Below are positions 1-10,782 of a DNA stretch of 64,000 bases, piece by piece. Source of the stretch: Pegea sp. RAD2-039 (lineage: Eukaryota > Chordata > Thaliacea > Salpida > Salpidae); assembly GCA_034620365.1 (NCBI GenBank), contig JAQGEQ010000346.1, positions 62,001 through 126,000 on the forward strand, read 5' to 3'. The position numbers and the translations under genes are program-made. The first letter of the stretch is position 1. Every line of letters starts with the position of its first letter. The notes beneath the pieces were generated by a model that worked only from the letters and a program-made list of their open reading frames with translations, was not told where the DNA came from and ran no database searches.

Positions 1-931
1 ACTTGGAAAAATATCAAAAGATTAAAAATATTAGCTAAGAATGATATAAAATAAAAATACTGTAAAAATGATAATAAATTAAAAATTAAATAATAAATTA
101 ATTTGTTTTAGTTAGAATACTATTTAACTAAGTTAAAATAAAAGTTAGTTTTCAAAATAAAAAATATTCCTTAGTCATAAATGAAAAAATATAAACTTGC
201 AAAAACCATCACAAATAATATAGGAATAAATTATAAAATAATATATGAATATATTCTACATAACACTCATATAATTGACACAAAAATCATATATGCACAG
301 ATATAAAAACAACATTATTAAAATCTTTAATAAAATTCACAAATAAATCTTACTAGACTATTTGTATTGAATATTTGTTAAATATGGCTCCTTTATTACA
401 AACCCAAATTTATTAATATAAATGATTAATAAAATATATAACTGATAAAACAAATGAAAAAAGATGTAAAAGAAAAACTAGAATTTATATAATTAGTTTT
501 TGAAAGCGTTTCAAAGCATGGTTCAATATAGTAATTATTGAAAAACGGATATTATGGTCAAATTCATTTAATCCTCATTAATAACACAGACCTAATGTAT
601 TAAAACCTCATTTGACATAAAAAACAAAAGTATTTTTAACAAAAAATCAAAAATAATTTTAAGTAATTTTATTATTATGGTAAAATAAGTTCTTAGGGTC
701 AAGTACAAAATAAAAAAATTAATATTTGTTTTATAATACCTTTCTGCAACGCTTTTGGTTAAATTTTTTAAATTTGTCTTTTAAAAATGAAATGCTAAAG
801 TTACTTACATTGATTAAGTATGAGCTAATTTAACAACTTAACTTTGGATAATTGATTTGATTTTTCGAAAATATTCTCAGCAGAATAGCAAAAGTTTAAA
901 ATATTTACTGTCCGATATTATTATCAAATTT
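1..931. other. AT-rich DNA without a recognisable gene
   Basis: Very AT-rich sequence dense with stop codons in every frame. I see no exon, RNA gene or transposon ORF. A short motif containing TTTACTGTCCGATATTATTA near 905-925 recurs at about 1061-1080 and about 18430-18450, linking the end of this stretch to repeat D. Confidence 0.6.
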
Positions 932-1575
932 CTCTTTGAGTTTTAACTTCTACATGTTTCCTAATGAAGCTAAATAGATTTTAAAAGTTAATCCCTATAA
1001 AAGTATTTTTTTGTAAAATTAGATGATCTATTTTTGCTCATATAAACAAAAGTCTAAAATATTTACTGTCCGATATTATTAGCGAATTTCTTTAATTATA
1101 TTAATTATTATTAATTAAATTCTGATAAACAATTTGACTATTTTTTCTATTAGAATCGCAGATTATTTTCGCTAAAAGGCGAAAAAGTTGAAAAGAAAAT
1201 AAATTCTATCTTTTTAAATGTATTTTTGGTTGGTTGGATATTGCAAAGATTTGATCTTATAAAGATATTCCTCGTATAAAGAAGCGGGTAAACTGCGTCG
1301 AATGAGCTTTCCTGGTGATCGATACTCGGACGGATTCAAGCTTTGTACTATAATTTTCAAAGTGAGAAGTTCGACGGATGAGTTTATTCTAATTTGAGAA
1401 TTTGGTATGAAATGGTTTGAAAATGGTAGTGAGCTATTTGTGAGCTAATGAAAGTTTTGAGAAATTGGTTAGAGAAGTTAACGGTTATGAATTTTAATTT
1501 ACGTGGTGGGTCCATTTTAGGTCTTCAGAGATAAAGATTCCTAAGAGGTCTTTATTAACCTGAATTCGGAATCTT
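932..1575 (+). repeat. Repeat D, copy 1 (matches 18307-18725)
   Basis: From GAGTTTTAACTTCTACATGT (about 938) to about 1190 this closely matches 18312-18560, and matching resumes around GTGGTGGGTCCATTTTAGG (1503 here, 18664 there). The left part carries two direct copies of a TTTACTGTCCGATATTATTA motif about 150 bp apart. It has no coding potential. It is a dispersed non-coding repeat of unknown class. Confidence 0.7.
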
Positions 1576-1639
1576 TTTTATCATCAAGTTTCCAGAACAA
1601 TTTAGTGATGTAGAGCTGTGTCTGATGTCATTGATATAA

Positions 1640-2345
1640 ATATTGTAATACTAAAAACCTCAAGAAAACTTGAAGAAGTTTTATTAATTGTTGTTATCTA
1701 TCTGTTTTATTGTGATTTGCTGTTGTCTATCTTTAGGAAATGAAATGAAATCCGAAAGATAATTATATTATGATAGAGTAAGGGTTAAACTGTCTGGAAG
1801 TTGTTACTCATATAAAAGGCGAGTATTTGCAAATATCTGTATAAAGCACCACTGAAAACCTCAAGAAAATTTGAAAAAGTTTTATCTTTATATATTTGTT
1901 GCTGATATTTAAGGAAATGCTTTATTCACGAGAGAAGAATATCGAGATAAGAATATATATATCTCATTAAAGTTGAAAGTACTCTATTATTTATTTAAAT
2001 TGAATTATAATATTAAAGTGTAACTAATAATGTGACTATTTAAATTTAGAGTTTGTTAACCATTAGTCATTGTCAAAGATTTTGCATCAAAGGGGTTGTT
2101 CACTTCTATGTCTAAAAAATCCAAAGATACTTGCCTTTATCTGCAGTAGTAATGTACGCCAGCAAAACTTGGACTTTTTCGAAGGAGAACGAAGATAAAC
2201 TCAACATTCATTTCCGTTATTTTTGTCTAATATCATTGATATAAATTAAAGATGCGAAATACCAGTGAAAACCTCAAGAAAACTTGGAAAAGTTTTATCA
2301 ATTAGATTTGTTGTTATCTATATTTAAGGAATTGTTTTATTCAGG
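1640..2345 (+). repeat. Degenerate local repeats around an AAAACCTCAAGAAAA core
   Basis: The core AAAACCTCAAGAAAA followed by TTGAAAAAGTTTTAT-like sequence and a TTAAGGAAnTG(C/T)TTTATTC segment occurs three times (about 1653, 1855 and 2266), with a fourth at about 28139 inside C'. Spacing is about 200 and 410 bp. The copies are too diverged for a simple minisatellite; they look like an old local amplification. Confidence 0.5.
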
Positions 2346-2563
2346 AGATAAGACTGGAGTTAGAGTTAAACTATCCAAGAGTATAATATAGGAGGTGAAA
2401 CTGAGTCCTTGTGAATATCTGTATAGATGAGATTAGCTGTTAAGGTATTTACTGAGAAATTTGGCCACTAGTGGAGACAGAATAACAGCTGATCACTTGA
2501 CAATATCTAAGAAGTGAATTTAAATTGATAATTAGAGAACAAATGGTTGCTGAGAAGAAAATT
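1960..2563 (+). repeat. Repeat C, copy 1 (matches 27793-28440)
   Basis: Long near-identical blocks are shared with 27.8-28.4 kb, for example AGTAATGTACGCCAGC at about 2147 and 28020, and TATAATATAGGAGGTGAAAC at about 2383 and 28255. Both copies are direct. In C' the block runs straight into LINE fragments; here it runs into ordinary AT-rich DNA. No coding frame survives. Confidence 0.75.
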
Positions 2564-3420
2564 CAACATTTTCTGTGAAAAGATTCACTTCAAATTACCT
2601 TGTAGAAGCTACTAGTGAAAGAAATTGGTAATTCAGTGAATTTATTCTTTTTTTTCATGAACCAATTATGAAACTCTTTCATTGTAACTAGAAGATAATA
2701 AAGAATAATTGACATATAGTAAAGGTATTATAAAATACATCTCTAATTATAACAAATTTTTTTTACTAATTATTTTACTTAGTTTGTACTTGATGTTGAC
2801 GTTTGTAATTACAGTCTTATGTAAGACTTTTGTCTACAATTTTCTAGGATATTTTCCGGTAATAGAATGTATTAAACGTCTCTCATGGTTTCTTTTTGCT
2901 TGTATTTATTATTCAAAATTATTTAAAGAAAAAATCAAACTTGAAATAAAAAACTAATTATTTCCAATTTTTTTTATTTATTATTTGTTTTTTAGTTAAA
3001 AGTTATTTATGAAATCACATTTGAAATGATAATTATTGGAATTGAATCAATTATATATTTTCATTCGTAGAATTAGCAGAACTTTGTAAAGTCTGAAATC
3101 TAGAGAACAAATTGTGGTACTTCATGTAGTTTTTATTTCATCTTTTTTACATAAAAATGCTTTTAAAACTCAAATTTAATCGACTTCAATAACTATTTTC
3201 TATAAAAATTCATATCCTGAGCTATAAAAAAAGCTGCAATAAATCAGTTTATTCTTTTATCCTAAAATGATTATTTTGATAACTTATTGAAGTTATTTCA
3301 TTTAAAGATCTATGGTGAAATTTTACAAGAGCTTGAAAAAATCTGTAAAGTTAATTGAAAATTTTTTGATATCCCTAACTTTTTCAAGTTCACTTTTCAA
3401 ATTCTAATTTCTTATTTTAG
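2564..3420. other. AT-rich DNA, no supported gene
   Basis: A short hydrophobic frame at about 2709-2957 starts only at a TTG and resembles nothing I know, so I do not call it a gene. Otherwise I see nothing here. Confidence 0.5.
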
Positions 3421-4043
3421 TTATTTATTTATTACATTAAATGCAAAGGAAGGTACCAGAAAAGAGCACCTCTTGCTAACATACATTCTCATGAATAACA
3501 TCTATTTAGTCAAAAATATACAAAGTAAAAGATGTAACATATGGTATTTCGATATCACTCAAAGCATATAACAGTGAACAATTACATAGAATGTTAAAAT
3601 ATAAAAAAGAGAAAAAAGTCATAGTTTAGAAATGACAATGTTGGCAATATTATAACGATTCAACTTCTGCTTGAACAACGCGAGCGATTCTGACATGACA
3701 ATGTCTGATGGCAGCTGGTTCCATGTACTAATTGTGTGGTATGAGAAAAAAATTTGCTCTGACCAATGTACCAGATGATATAGGCTTATTAAGATGTAAT
3801 GTGTGTCGTCTGAGTTGATATAACTTGAGGGAAGGACTAGTAGAAAAGAAATCATTTAACTGAAGGTCAATTAAATTGTGGATTATTTAAAAAATAAGAA
3901 TTTAATCCGTTGAATTTCCAGAGTATCTAAATGTAAGAAGCTGAGACGATGTTTATAACTATCATATTTAATATTAAGTTTCCTGCATACCAATCTCGTA
4001 AATGTGGCCTGAACAGATTCGAATTTTTTTGATACTCTCTGTC
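3421..4043 (-). mobile_element. LINE 3' fragment (CR1/Jockey-like), RT C-terminus and 3' tail
   Basis: Read on the minus strand this is the last part of the reverse-transcriptase protein, including STWNQLPSDIVMS and NRYNIANIVISKL, then the 3' UTR with the family's GAGGTGCTCTTTT...GGTACC hairpin region and a TTTATTTATTTATT-type tail at 3421. The same C-terminus occurs in the longer copy at 42299-43927. The 5' end is truncated near 4043, close to an oppositely oriented LINE piece starting at about 4159. The frame is broken near 3880, so the copy is dead. Confidence 0.85.
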
Positions 4044-4158
4044 TATCGTTTTTTCAAATAAAAAATATTTTTTTAAATCAAAGCAAACATTTCATTTATT
4101 AAAGAGCTTCTGAGTGCAAAAAGACTTCAAATCAAAATAATAATAATCGTTTTGTATT

Positions 4159-5870
4159 TTGCTTTCTGACAAACGGTATGATAGAGGCGGCGGTGTTTGC
4201 ATAATTTACAAAATATTGCTTGCACCCAAGATCTCTAGAATTCAGATCGATGCCATTAATTGTCTAGGGTTTGATATTATCGCTTTTGATTATCATTACT
4301 CAAAGTCCAAATTTTCTCGTTTTATATGTACCTATCTACCACCCTCTAAATCTAATGATGAGGTTACTGTTAAGGCCTTATTGAAGGTTCTGAAGAGTGT
4401 TGTGTGTCCTGAGTTATATATTTTGGGGGATTTTAATTTTAGTAAAATTGATTGGAATAACCCAAACTTAGCATTTTTTGGAAAATCGTTTAACTTGGAT
4501 AGAGATAATACTATTTTAGCCTTTCTATGACATGTTCTTGTAAGCTTCCTCAATGCCAATAATCTATCCCAGATGGTTACTTTTCCGACCCAAGTTAGTG
4601 GTTATACTTTGGATCTTCTTATCACATCAAAACCCGAGAACATTATCTACGTTGATCAAAAAGAACCTTTAGCTTTGACATGCAATCATAACATGATTGA
4701 ATTCAAACTCCACCAAACTTTTTTTATGAACATTAAAACTTCAAGCAAAAGGAATTTTTACTGTGGAAATTATAATGGCATTAACAAGTTTCTATCAGAT
4801 GTTGACTGGATTTCTGTTTTCAACTCTTTCGAAGACATCAGTACTATTTACTCAAGGTGTAGTAACATCGTTTAAGAGTCAATCAAAAATTCATACCTTT
4901 TTATAGAGCCAACAAAAAACCACATTTGCCCAAAAATTTAAAGAATTTACAACATTTGAAAGACCTTCAGTACAAACAAACTAAAACAGACCCTTCCATC
5001 AAATCTCTGTACAAAGATCTTTGTATAGTTTACAAGAAATCCATTTCTAATTTCTATTTGGAAAGAGAAAGTGCAGTTTTATCTTCACCTAGCAAGAAAA
5101 CGTTTTTTGGTTTCATAAATCGCAAGCTTAAGGCGAGATCTCAAATACCTCCCTTACTTGATAACAGCTACCAGCTTGTTATGGAACTAGAGAATAATAA
5201 CTGAGTTGCTAAACAATCAATTTAAAAGCGTTTTTATAGCCGATTATGGCAATACTCCTTCTCTTTCCTACTCCGAAATTCTTAAAAATGTCTCTGAGAA
5301 GGTAGATCTTGACATAACGGTCAATATGGTATCTAAGGCTATTTCCTCTTTAAAATCATCAGTTTCCAACACCCCAGATCAGATCCCAGCTTTGTTTTTA
5401 AGAAAATCTTCTTCCTCTTTATCACTATCTTTATCGCTTTTCTTTAACATGACTCTGAGGCGAGGAAGAGTTCCACAAATTTGAAAGAAAGCTATTATTA
5501 CTCCAATTCATAAGAAGGGTCCAAGCAACACCGAACTTAACTACAGACCAGTTTCGTTGACTTCAGTTATCTGCAGAACTCAAGAGCATATCATTCACAA
5601 TCATATGACCAGTCATTTGATGGAGCACCATCTATTATCTGATGTCAAACATGGCTTTGTGAAACGGAGATCTTCCCTGACTCACTTTTCTCAATGAGCT
5701 TACAGTCCATTATGAAAGTAAACCTCGTTGTGAATTCATTATAGTTCATTACTCATTGTGACTTCATGTATCTCAATTTTGCTAAAGCATTTGATTCTGT
5801 CCCACACAACAGGTTCAATATTGTTTGACAAAACTTAAAAATCAACAGCTTTATCTTAGAAATTTACAGT
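4159..5870 (+). mobile_element. LINE fragment: endonuclease C-terminus through first part of RT, multiply broken
   Basis: Four consecutive plus-strand frames (4159-4530, 4573-4875, 4926-5204, 5206-5484) and further in-frame matter to about 5860 belong to one element. The first contains APE-type endonuclease motifs (DRGGGVCIIYK, LYILGDFNFSKIDW). The second has the downstream endonuclease part with TCNHNMIEF where families usually show S/D-H. The fourth leads into the RT start (FFNMTLRRGRVPQI), followed by LNYRPVSLTSVICRTQ and a damaged FAKAFDSVPHN. At least four stops or frameshifts separate them. RT motifs after the first catalytic Asp block (GVPQGS, YADD) are missing, so the 3' half is lost. 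Gene-poor, unselected decay is evident. Confidence 0.85.
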
Positions 5871-5974
5871 AAATTTACTTTTATGGCTGAATGAAAAACA
5901 AAACTGTTGGCGATGTTTATGAAATTAAAAAATCAAAGAATTTTCTGAAATAGCAAATTACTAAAAATTCGATT

Positions 5975-6545
5975 TGCTTTTAATGCGTGATAAAAATATT
6001 TTTATTTTCCAAAACATCGCTTTTTGTGTTCGCATTGTGATAAACTGTATTATAGAGGCGGGGGTAATCTACAGAATATCGTTTGCACCCATGATCTCTA
6101 GAATTCAGATCGATCCCATTAATGGACCCACATCTCATTTCTTTAAACTCTCTCCGGACAAAATTGTTAATACCCAAGATATCAATTTACAGAAGTCCAT
6201 CATCAAATCTCACAAGCGTCAAAAAGACAATTCTTCTATCACATTAAGTATGTTCTTCAACGCACGGTCGATTATTAACAAATTTTTTCAATTGAAAGCT
6301 CTTTTGCATTCTCAAGATTTCACATTTGTTTTTATTACTGAAACCTGGTTGAAACCGTTTTATCCTGATTCTTTTCTGGTTGACGGTAATCTTTACGTTG
6401 TGATAAACTGTATGATAGAGGCGGCGGTGTCTACAAAATATCGCTTACACCCAAGATCTCTAGAATTCAGATCGATCCCATTAATTGTCTAGGGTTTGAG
6501 ATTATCGCTTTCGATTTTCATTACTCAAGAGTTCCTCGAACATGT
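5975..6545 (+). mobile_element. LINE fragment: N-terminal half of the endonuclease domain
   Basis: The frame 5974-6492 contains FFNARSIINKFFQLKALL and FVFITETWLKPF, the N-terminal APE-endonuclease signature (NARS...N..., E of ITETWL is a catalytic Glu), then continues in another frame as DRGGGVYK...PINCLGFEIIAFDFHYS to about 6540. A second, partial copy of the DRGGG-segment sits just upstream at 6041-6125, fused to LINE 5' sequence, so this is a rearranged or nested fragment. It supplies the piece of the protein that the neighbour at 4159 lacks, but in the wrong order, so the two cannot be one simple insertion. Confidence 0.8.
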
Positions 6546-9210
6546 TTAGTGTTTCTTAGAATTTGTATTAGATTGTATTAGAGTGTGATTATAAAAAGAA
6601 TAGTATAATTATTATCATTATTATAATGATTATAAAAAAGCTGAAAAATCAAGTGGAACAAAGATGTACAATAACATCAGATCGCATCTGATGAAGTAAT
6701 AGAAGAATCAAATCCCACATTTGAAAAGAAAGCTCAATTCATTTATCTCATCAAATATTTTTGAAAAATAAATTTGAAGTAATTTGTATTGAATAGTAAA
6801 CGCATTAAAGTGATAAGGCACAATTTGTAGTAATCGAGTTTTATTCAGTCAAATTCTTTCAAAGGATTTGAGATGACTTTCGTAGAGTCTTTTTTAGATC
6901 AACCTCTAATAATTCTTCCAGATTCTTTCGTTGTTGTATCAGATTTGTCAGTTAAACAACGTTGATGTTAACCTTTTGATGTTATTAGCTTTTGTTGTTC
7001 CTGTTTAATATCTTAAATAATTCTAAATAATTTTTTTACTTCAGCCGCCTGATGTCACTAAACATCAAACTAACTGCTGAATACATCATTTTAATAATAA
7101 TATTATATTTTTTTATATATCTTGTAATTCAGCTTCGTCAGTTCAAGCTTGGCTTGAAAAAACGTTTTCATTGTTGGACCATTAACCTGCCTCTACCGAT
7201 TTCATTCTAAAAGGCTGTTTACGTGATCAGTTTAATTTAGATTTGTTTGTTGCAGCTTCCAAACGAAAAGAAGCATTGAATTAAGACAACGTAATAAAAC
7301 TTCAAAATCGTTTATTGAGTCACCTTATTGAAGTCATTCAATCTTTAAAAGTACTAGTTGTTGAATAAATGTTGAAATGAGATGAAAGTGTTATGGATTC
7401 CGCTACTCACTTTCAAGGTTATAATCAAGCCTTGAATCACATGAGTCATCGATTTGTAATTTTTGATGATGTAGTAATGACATAAGCCAGGTACAAAGAA
7501 AAACTTAGTAAAATCTTGCTGACATTCTGCATCATTGCTTGCAGAAACATGTCAGTTTGAAATATTTCATTTCCAGGTAAGGCATTTTAGCACTTGACCA
7601 CGTGACTCATTTAACAATTGCTAACTGCAAATACTAAGTTGTGAGTGAGCTAGTAGAAAATGATCTATTTCCAGAATTATTAAACTACTTACAAATCGTG
7701 TGTTTTAAATGAAATCGATAATACTAACCTATGTTCATATCAAAAAAGACAGTAAAATGAAACGCAAATTAATTTTAAAATCTTATAAGCCTTAATAAAA
7801 CAATTACTACCAATAAACCTTTCAAACAAATTTTAAATTAAATTTTATTTAGTTAACACAAACATTTATAATTTATTTACTTATTGATGTTAAGATTAAA
7901 TTTGAATTGGTTTAGAAATCAAAGTAAAAGCTGCCAGTTAATCAAACATTAATAGATACAAAGTCACAGATTATAGTTGATTTAAACCAAGTGATTAAAT
8001 TAAAGCTCTCAGTAGCAAATGTTGTTGTTTACTAAAGATTGACAATCAAAAGCTTACTTAAGGAGGTGCATTTTGATTCGATTTGTTACAGTAGAGCAAA
8101 GTACGAATGTCATTATTCGATGACGTAATCATATACCGCACCGCTTGAAGCTAGAAAACGTTTTGATATTGAAAAATAATTGTTGAATTGTTCACTTATT
8201 TTCCTTTACAGTATAAGTATAAAAATACGCAGACACTAAGATTTATTTCTCTCTGAAACAGTCTGCATCTGTCTCCGAGAGATTATTAGTTAAGTAGCGA
8301 TGCATGTCGCATCTCCAAATTAACAAAAGTGCCTCTATTGAACTTACTGAGCCAATAGCTTTCCTTCTGTGCCAAAATTGACGTATATATCCACCAAACG
8401 AAGTCTAACATTTGTGAGCGATGACGTAATTTTAGCGATTAAATCAATTCAACAATTTACAATGCTACAATATGCTCTTAGAAACATAAATTGTCAATTT
8501 GGTTTTTTGCCTAATTGGTAAAATCTGAATCAATGATATTTTTTGTGAGATATTTCCCAAAATTATTTATTTTAATAATAATAAAAATGATTATTATCAG
8601 AGTGTGAATAGGTCGCAAAGTTCATCTCGTCATGTTCAAGGCAACTTTGTAGATGTTTAAATCGCTAAATACTTTAATATTGTTTGTTTAGTATTTTAGG
8701 GATTCCAAAAATGTTCATAGATCTTGGGTTGGGTCTCAAGAGTTTGTTCAAGAGTTCTTCAATTTTCTTTCAATTTAGAGTCTCAAGTTGTCTTTCTATC
8801 TTAGAATTTGCATATGATAGAAGTTGTTGAAAAGATAAATATATTTGTGTTTCTTACGGTCTCTAGAGTTTACATATGACCACAGAGTAAAGCTCAAAAC
8901 TATATTGAGGACATTAAGATGGGTCAGGTTAGGTTGTTAATAGTCCTTATATTTTTTAAGGTCGCAAAAATTTGTTTTAAAGTTTTTAGGATGTTAAAGG
9001 TCTTTAGAGTTTAAATCTCTATATTATTTTAGATTTAGATAAATAATCAATTGATAGTTAATATAAATTGTTGGGAAGATTGTTTTGGAAAAGAACAGCT
9101 GATTTTAAGTCCCAAGAAATATGTTGGAAATATTTAGGAGGTCCTGAGATCTTATCAAGTATTAAATAATTGATGAAATGAGTAAATAACATCTATCTTC
9201 AACTTGCCTC
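6546..9210. other. Gene-free stretch with a few exon-like or promoter-like islands
   Basis: No complete gene is recognisable. Two islands stand out: an exon-like frame at about 7132-7490 preceded by a good 3' splice site, and a less AT-rich block at about 8040-8470 with two TGACGTAA motifs and a TATA-like TATAAAAAT at about 8217. The rest is AT-rich with no ORF of note. I see no tRNA or transposon terminus. Confidence 0.4.
7132..7494 (+). pseudogene. Possible decayed exon, unidentified protein
   Basis: After TTGTAATTCAG a single frame reads SSVQAWLEKTFSLLDH, stop, PASTDFILKGCLRDQFNLDL and on through SATHFQGYNQALNHMSHRF to about 7490, with four stops in about 120 codons. That is fewer than expected by chance at this base composition, and amino-acid use looks protein-like rather than AT-noise. 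I do not recognise the family. It could be a chance frame. Confidence 0.25.
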
Positions 9211-9214
9211 ATTC

Positions 9215-9463
9215 TTTTCAGGGTCTTGCCAACCAACCGAATTCAAAAAGCCGAAACTACCAACTGTCCGTCCCTGAAAAGGAATGTCAGTCGACCCACT
9301 TGTACCTCATTCAACTGACCACAAAACTGGGCGGCAAACGTTGACGCTGAGGGTCAAAGGCCATAGAGTCGATTTCAATTCGCGCTTTCAATTGACCATC
9401 CAAATTCGAACAAATAGTTAGAAGAGGTTCAAATTCGCAAAACTGGAATTTGCAAAAATTTTC
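9215..9463 (+). pseudogene. Exon-like GC-richer island, unidentified
   Basis: A polypyrimidine tract ending CTTTTCAG (about 9213-9222) is followed by a distinctly less AT-rich block. One plus-strand frame reads with only two stops over about 80 codons, including TGRQTLTLRVKGHRVDF and NSRFQLTIQIRTNS, which alternates like beta strands. The minus strand also has a 64-codon frame (9311-9505), probably a shadow. The block joins directly to a LINE endonuclease scrap at about 9464 and has no partner beside A'. I cannot name the protein. Confidence 0.3.
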
Positions 9464-9790
9464 TATAATTGTCCAGGGTTTGAGATTATCGCTTTTTATT
9501 TTCATTACTCAAAGTCCAAATTATCTCGTTTTATTTGTACCTACCTACCTACCTACCTACCTACCACCCTCTATAACTAAAACCACTGTTAAGGCCTTAT
9601 TGAAGGTTTTGAAGAGTGTTTTGTGTCATGAGTCATATATTTTAAGGGACTTTGATATAAGTAAAATTGATTGGAATAAACCAAATTCAGAATTGATGGG
9701 AAAATCGTTTAACTTGGATAGCTACAATACAAATTCAGCCATTTTAAGTCATATCCTTGTATGCTTCCTCGAAGTACTAATTCAGCAAAA
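9464..9790 (+). mobile_element. LINE endonuclease fragment with internal CTAC microsatellite
   Basis: The frame encodes FEIIAFYFHYSKSKLSRFIC, VKALLKVLKSVLCHES and DISKIDWNKPNSE, the same part of the APE-type endonuclease as in the 4159 element, but the GDFN core is degraded to RDFD. At about 9540-9572 the CTAC unit is repeated about seven times, turning the LINE's CTYLPPS codons into YLPTYLP repeats. The partner at 28545 lacks this expansion. Truncated at both ends. Confidence 0.8.
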
Positions 9791-10490
9791 ACTCTTCTTT
9801 TTTATCCTAATTGAAATTAAGAAACTACAATTATTAGGCAAATATTTCGAAAATGTTTTAATTTAAAAGATTTTATTTGCATTAATCATCGACTAAATAC
9901 TTTTATAACAAGTAAAAATTTTTATTGAAAAATTACTTTCTCTCAGATGACAAATATATATTTATAAAGATTGTTTGTCAAAAAATTGTATTCATGTCTC
10001 AATATTTATTCATTTTATTCAGCGCTTGGTTACAGATGACAGCTCTTACAGCAAACAAACAAAATAGTATGATTTAGATAGTAACATGACTTCGTGAAGA
10101 TAGTAAAATGGTAAAAACGTAACATCTTTGGTGATGTAGAGAAGATAAGAACAACTAAATGGTCGTTGAATTTACAGAATTGTAATTTTATGTTTAATTA
10201 TCAGAATTATAAATAATTCGAATGAAAATTGATGTATTTAAATGTAAGTATATAGATACATATAAAAGTTGAAGTAATTTGAAGCATATCAGTTTCAGAA
10301 CAATTACATTTACACCAAATTAAAAAGGAGAATAAAAGAAGACTAAATATTGAGTTGATAATGAACATGAACTTTTGAAATAAACCACCAAAGTATTAAG
10401 TGTTAAGTGTTCAGCTCCTCAAAATATCGTCCAAAAGTATTTTCAAAACTCCTCAGAAAAAGGTTTCCTAGGTAAATTTAGGAATTTAGA
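9791..10490. other. Left arm of duplicon A, non-coding
   Basis: AT-rich, matched at about 28930-29640. No frame or RNA is supported. Confidence 0.5.
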
Positions 10491-10782
10491 TTAGTCATCA
10501 CCTACGTCATCATCGCCATCAACGCGATGGAAGTCGAAACATCGAAATCATCATCAGGAAGATGTCTTTAACCTCAGGATTCAACTTGAACGTATCACTT
10601 CCGATTTTGATAAAAGTCGCGAGCAAAACCGTTAGTTGATGACGTCATCGCATTACAGGAAACCCCGAAGATTTGACAATGAAGACATATCAGCAAATTT
10701 GCGCAAAAAAATTAGCGATGCAGCGCAAATTGCTTCGATTTGAAATAGATTTACTACTAGAAACAACCGTTCAAGGTAAATG

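Noticed and set aside
2709..2957. Hydrophobic 82-codon frame
   Set aside because: Opens only at TTG, sits in AT-rich repeat DNA and has no homologue I recognise.
10500..10690. Minus-strand text FKLNPEVKDIF suggesting a globin N-terminus, repeated at 29640-29830
   Set aside because: The match is about a dozen residues, spacing to the preceding Gly is wrong for globins, and the frame breaks on both sides.
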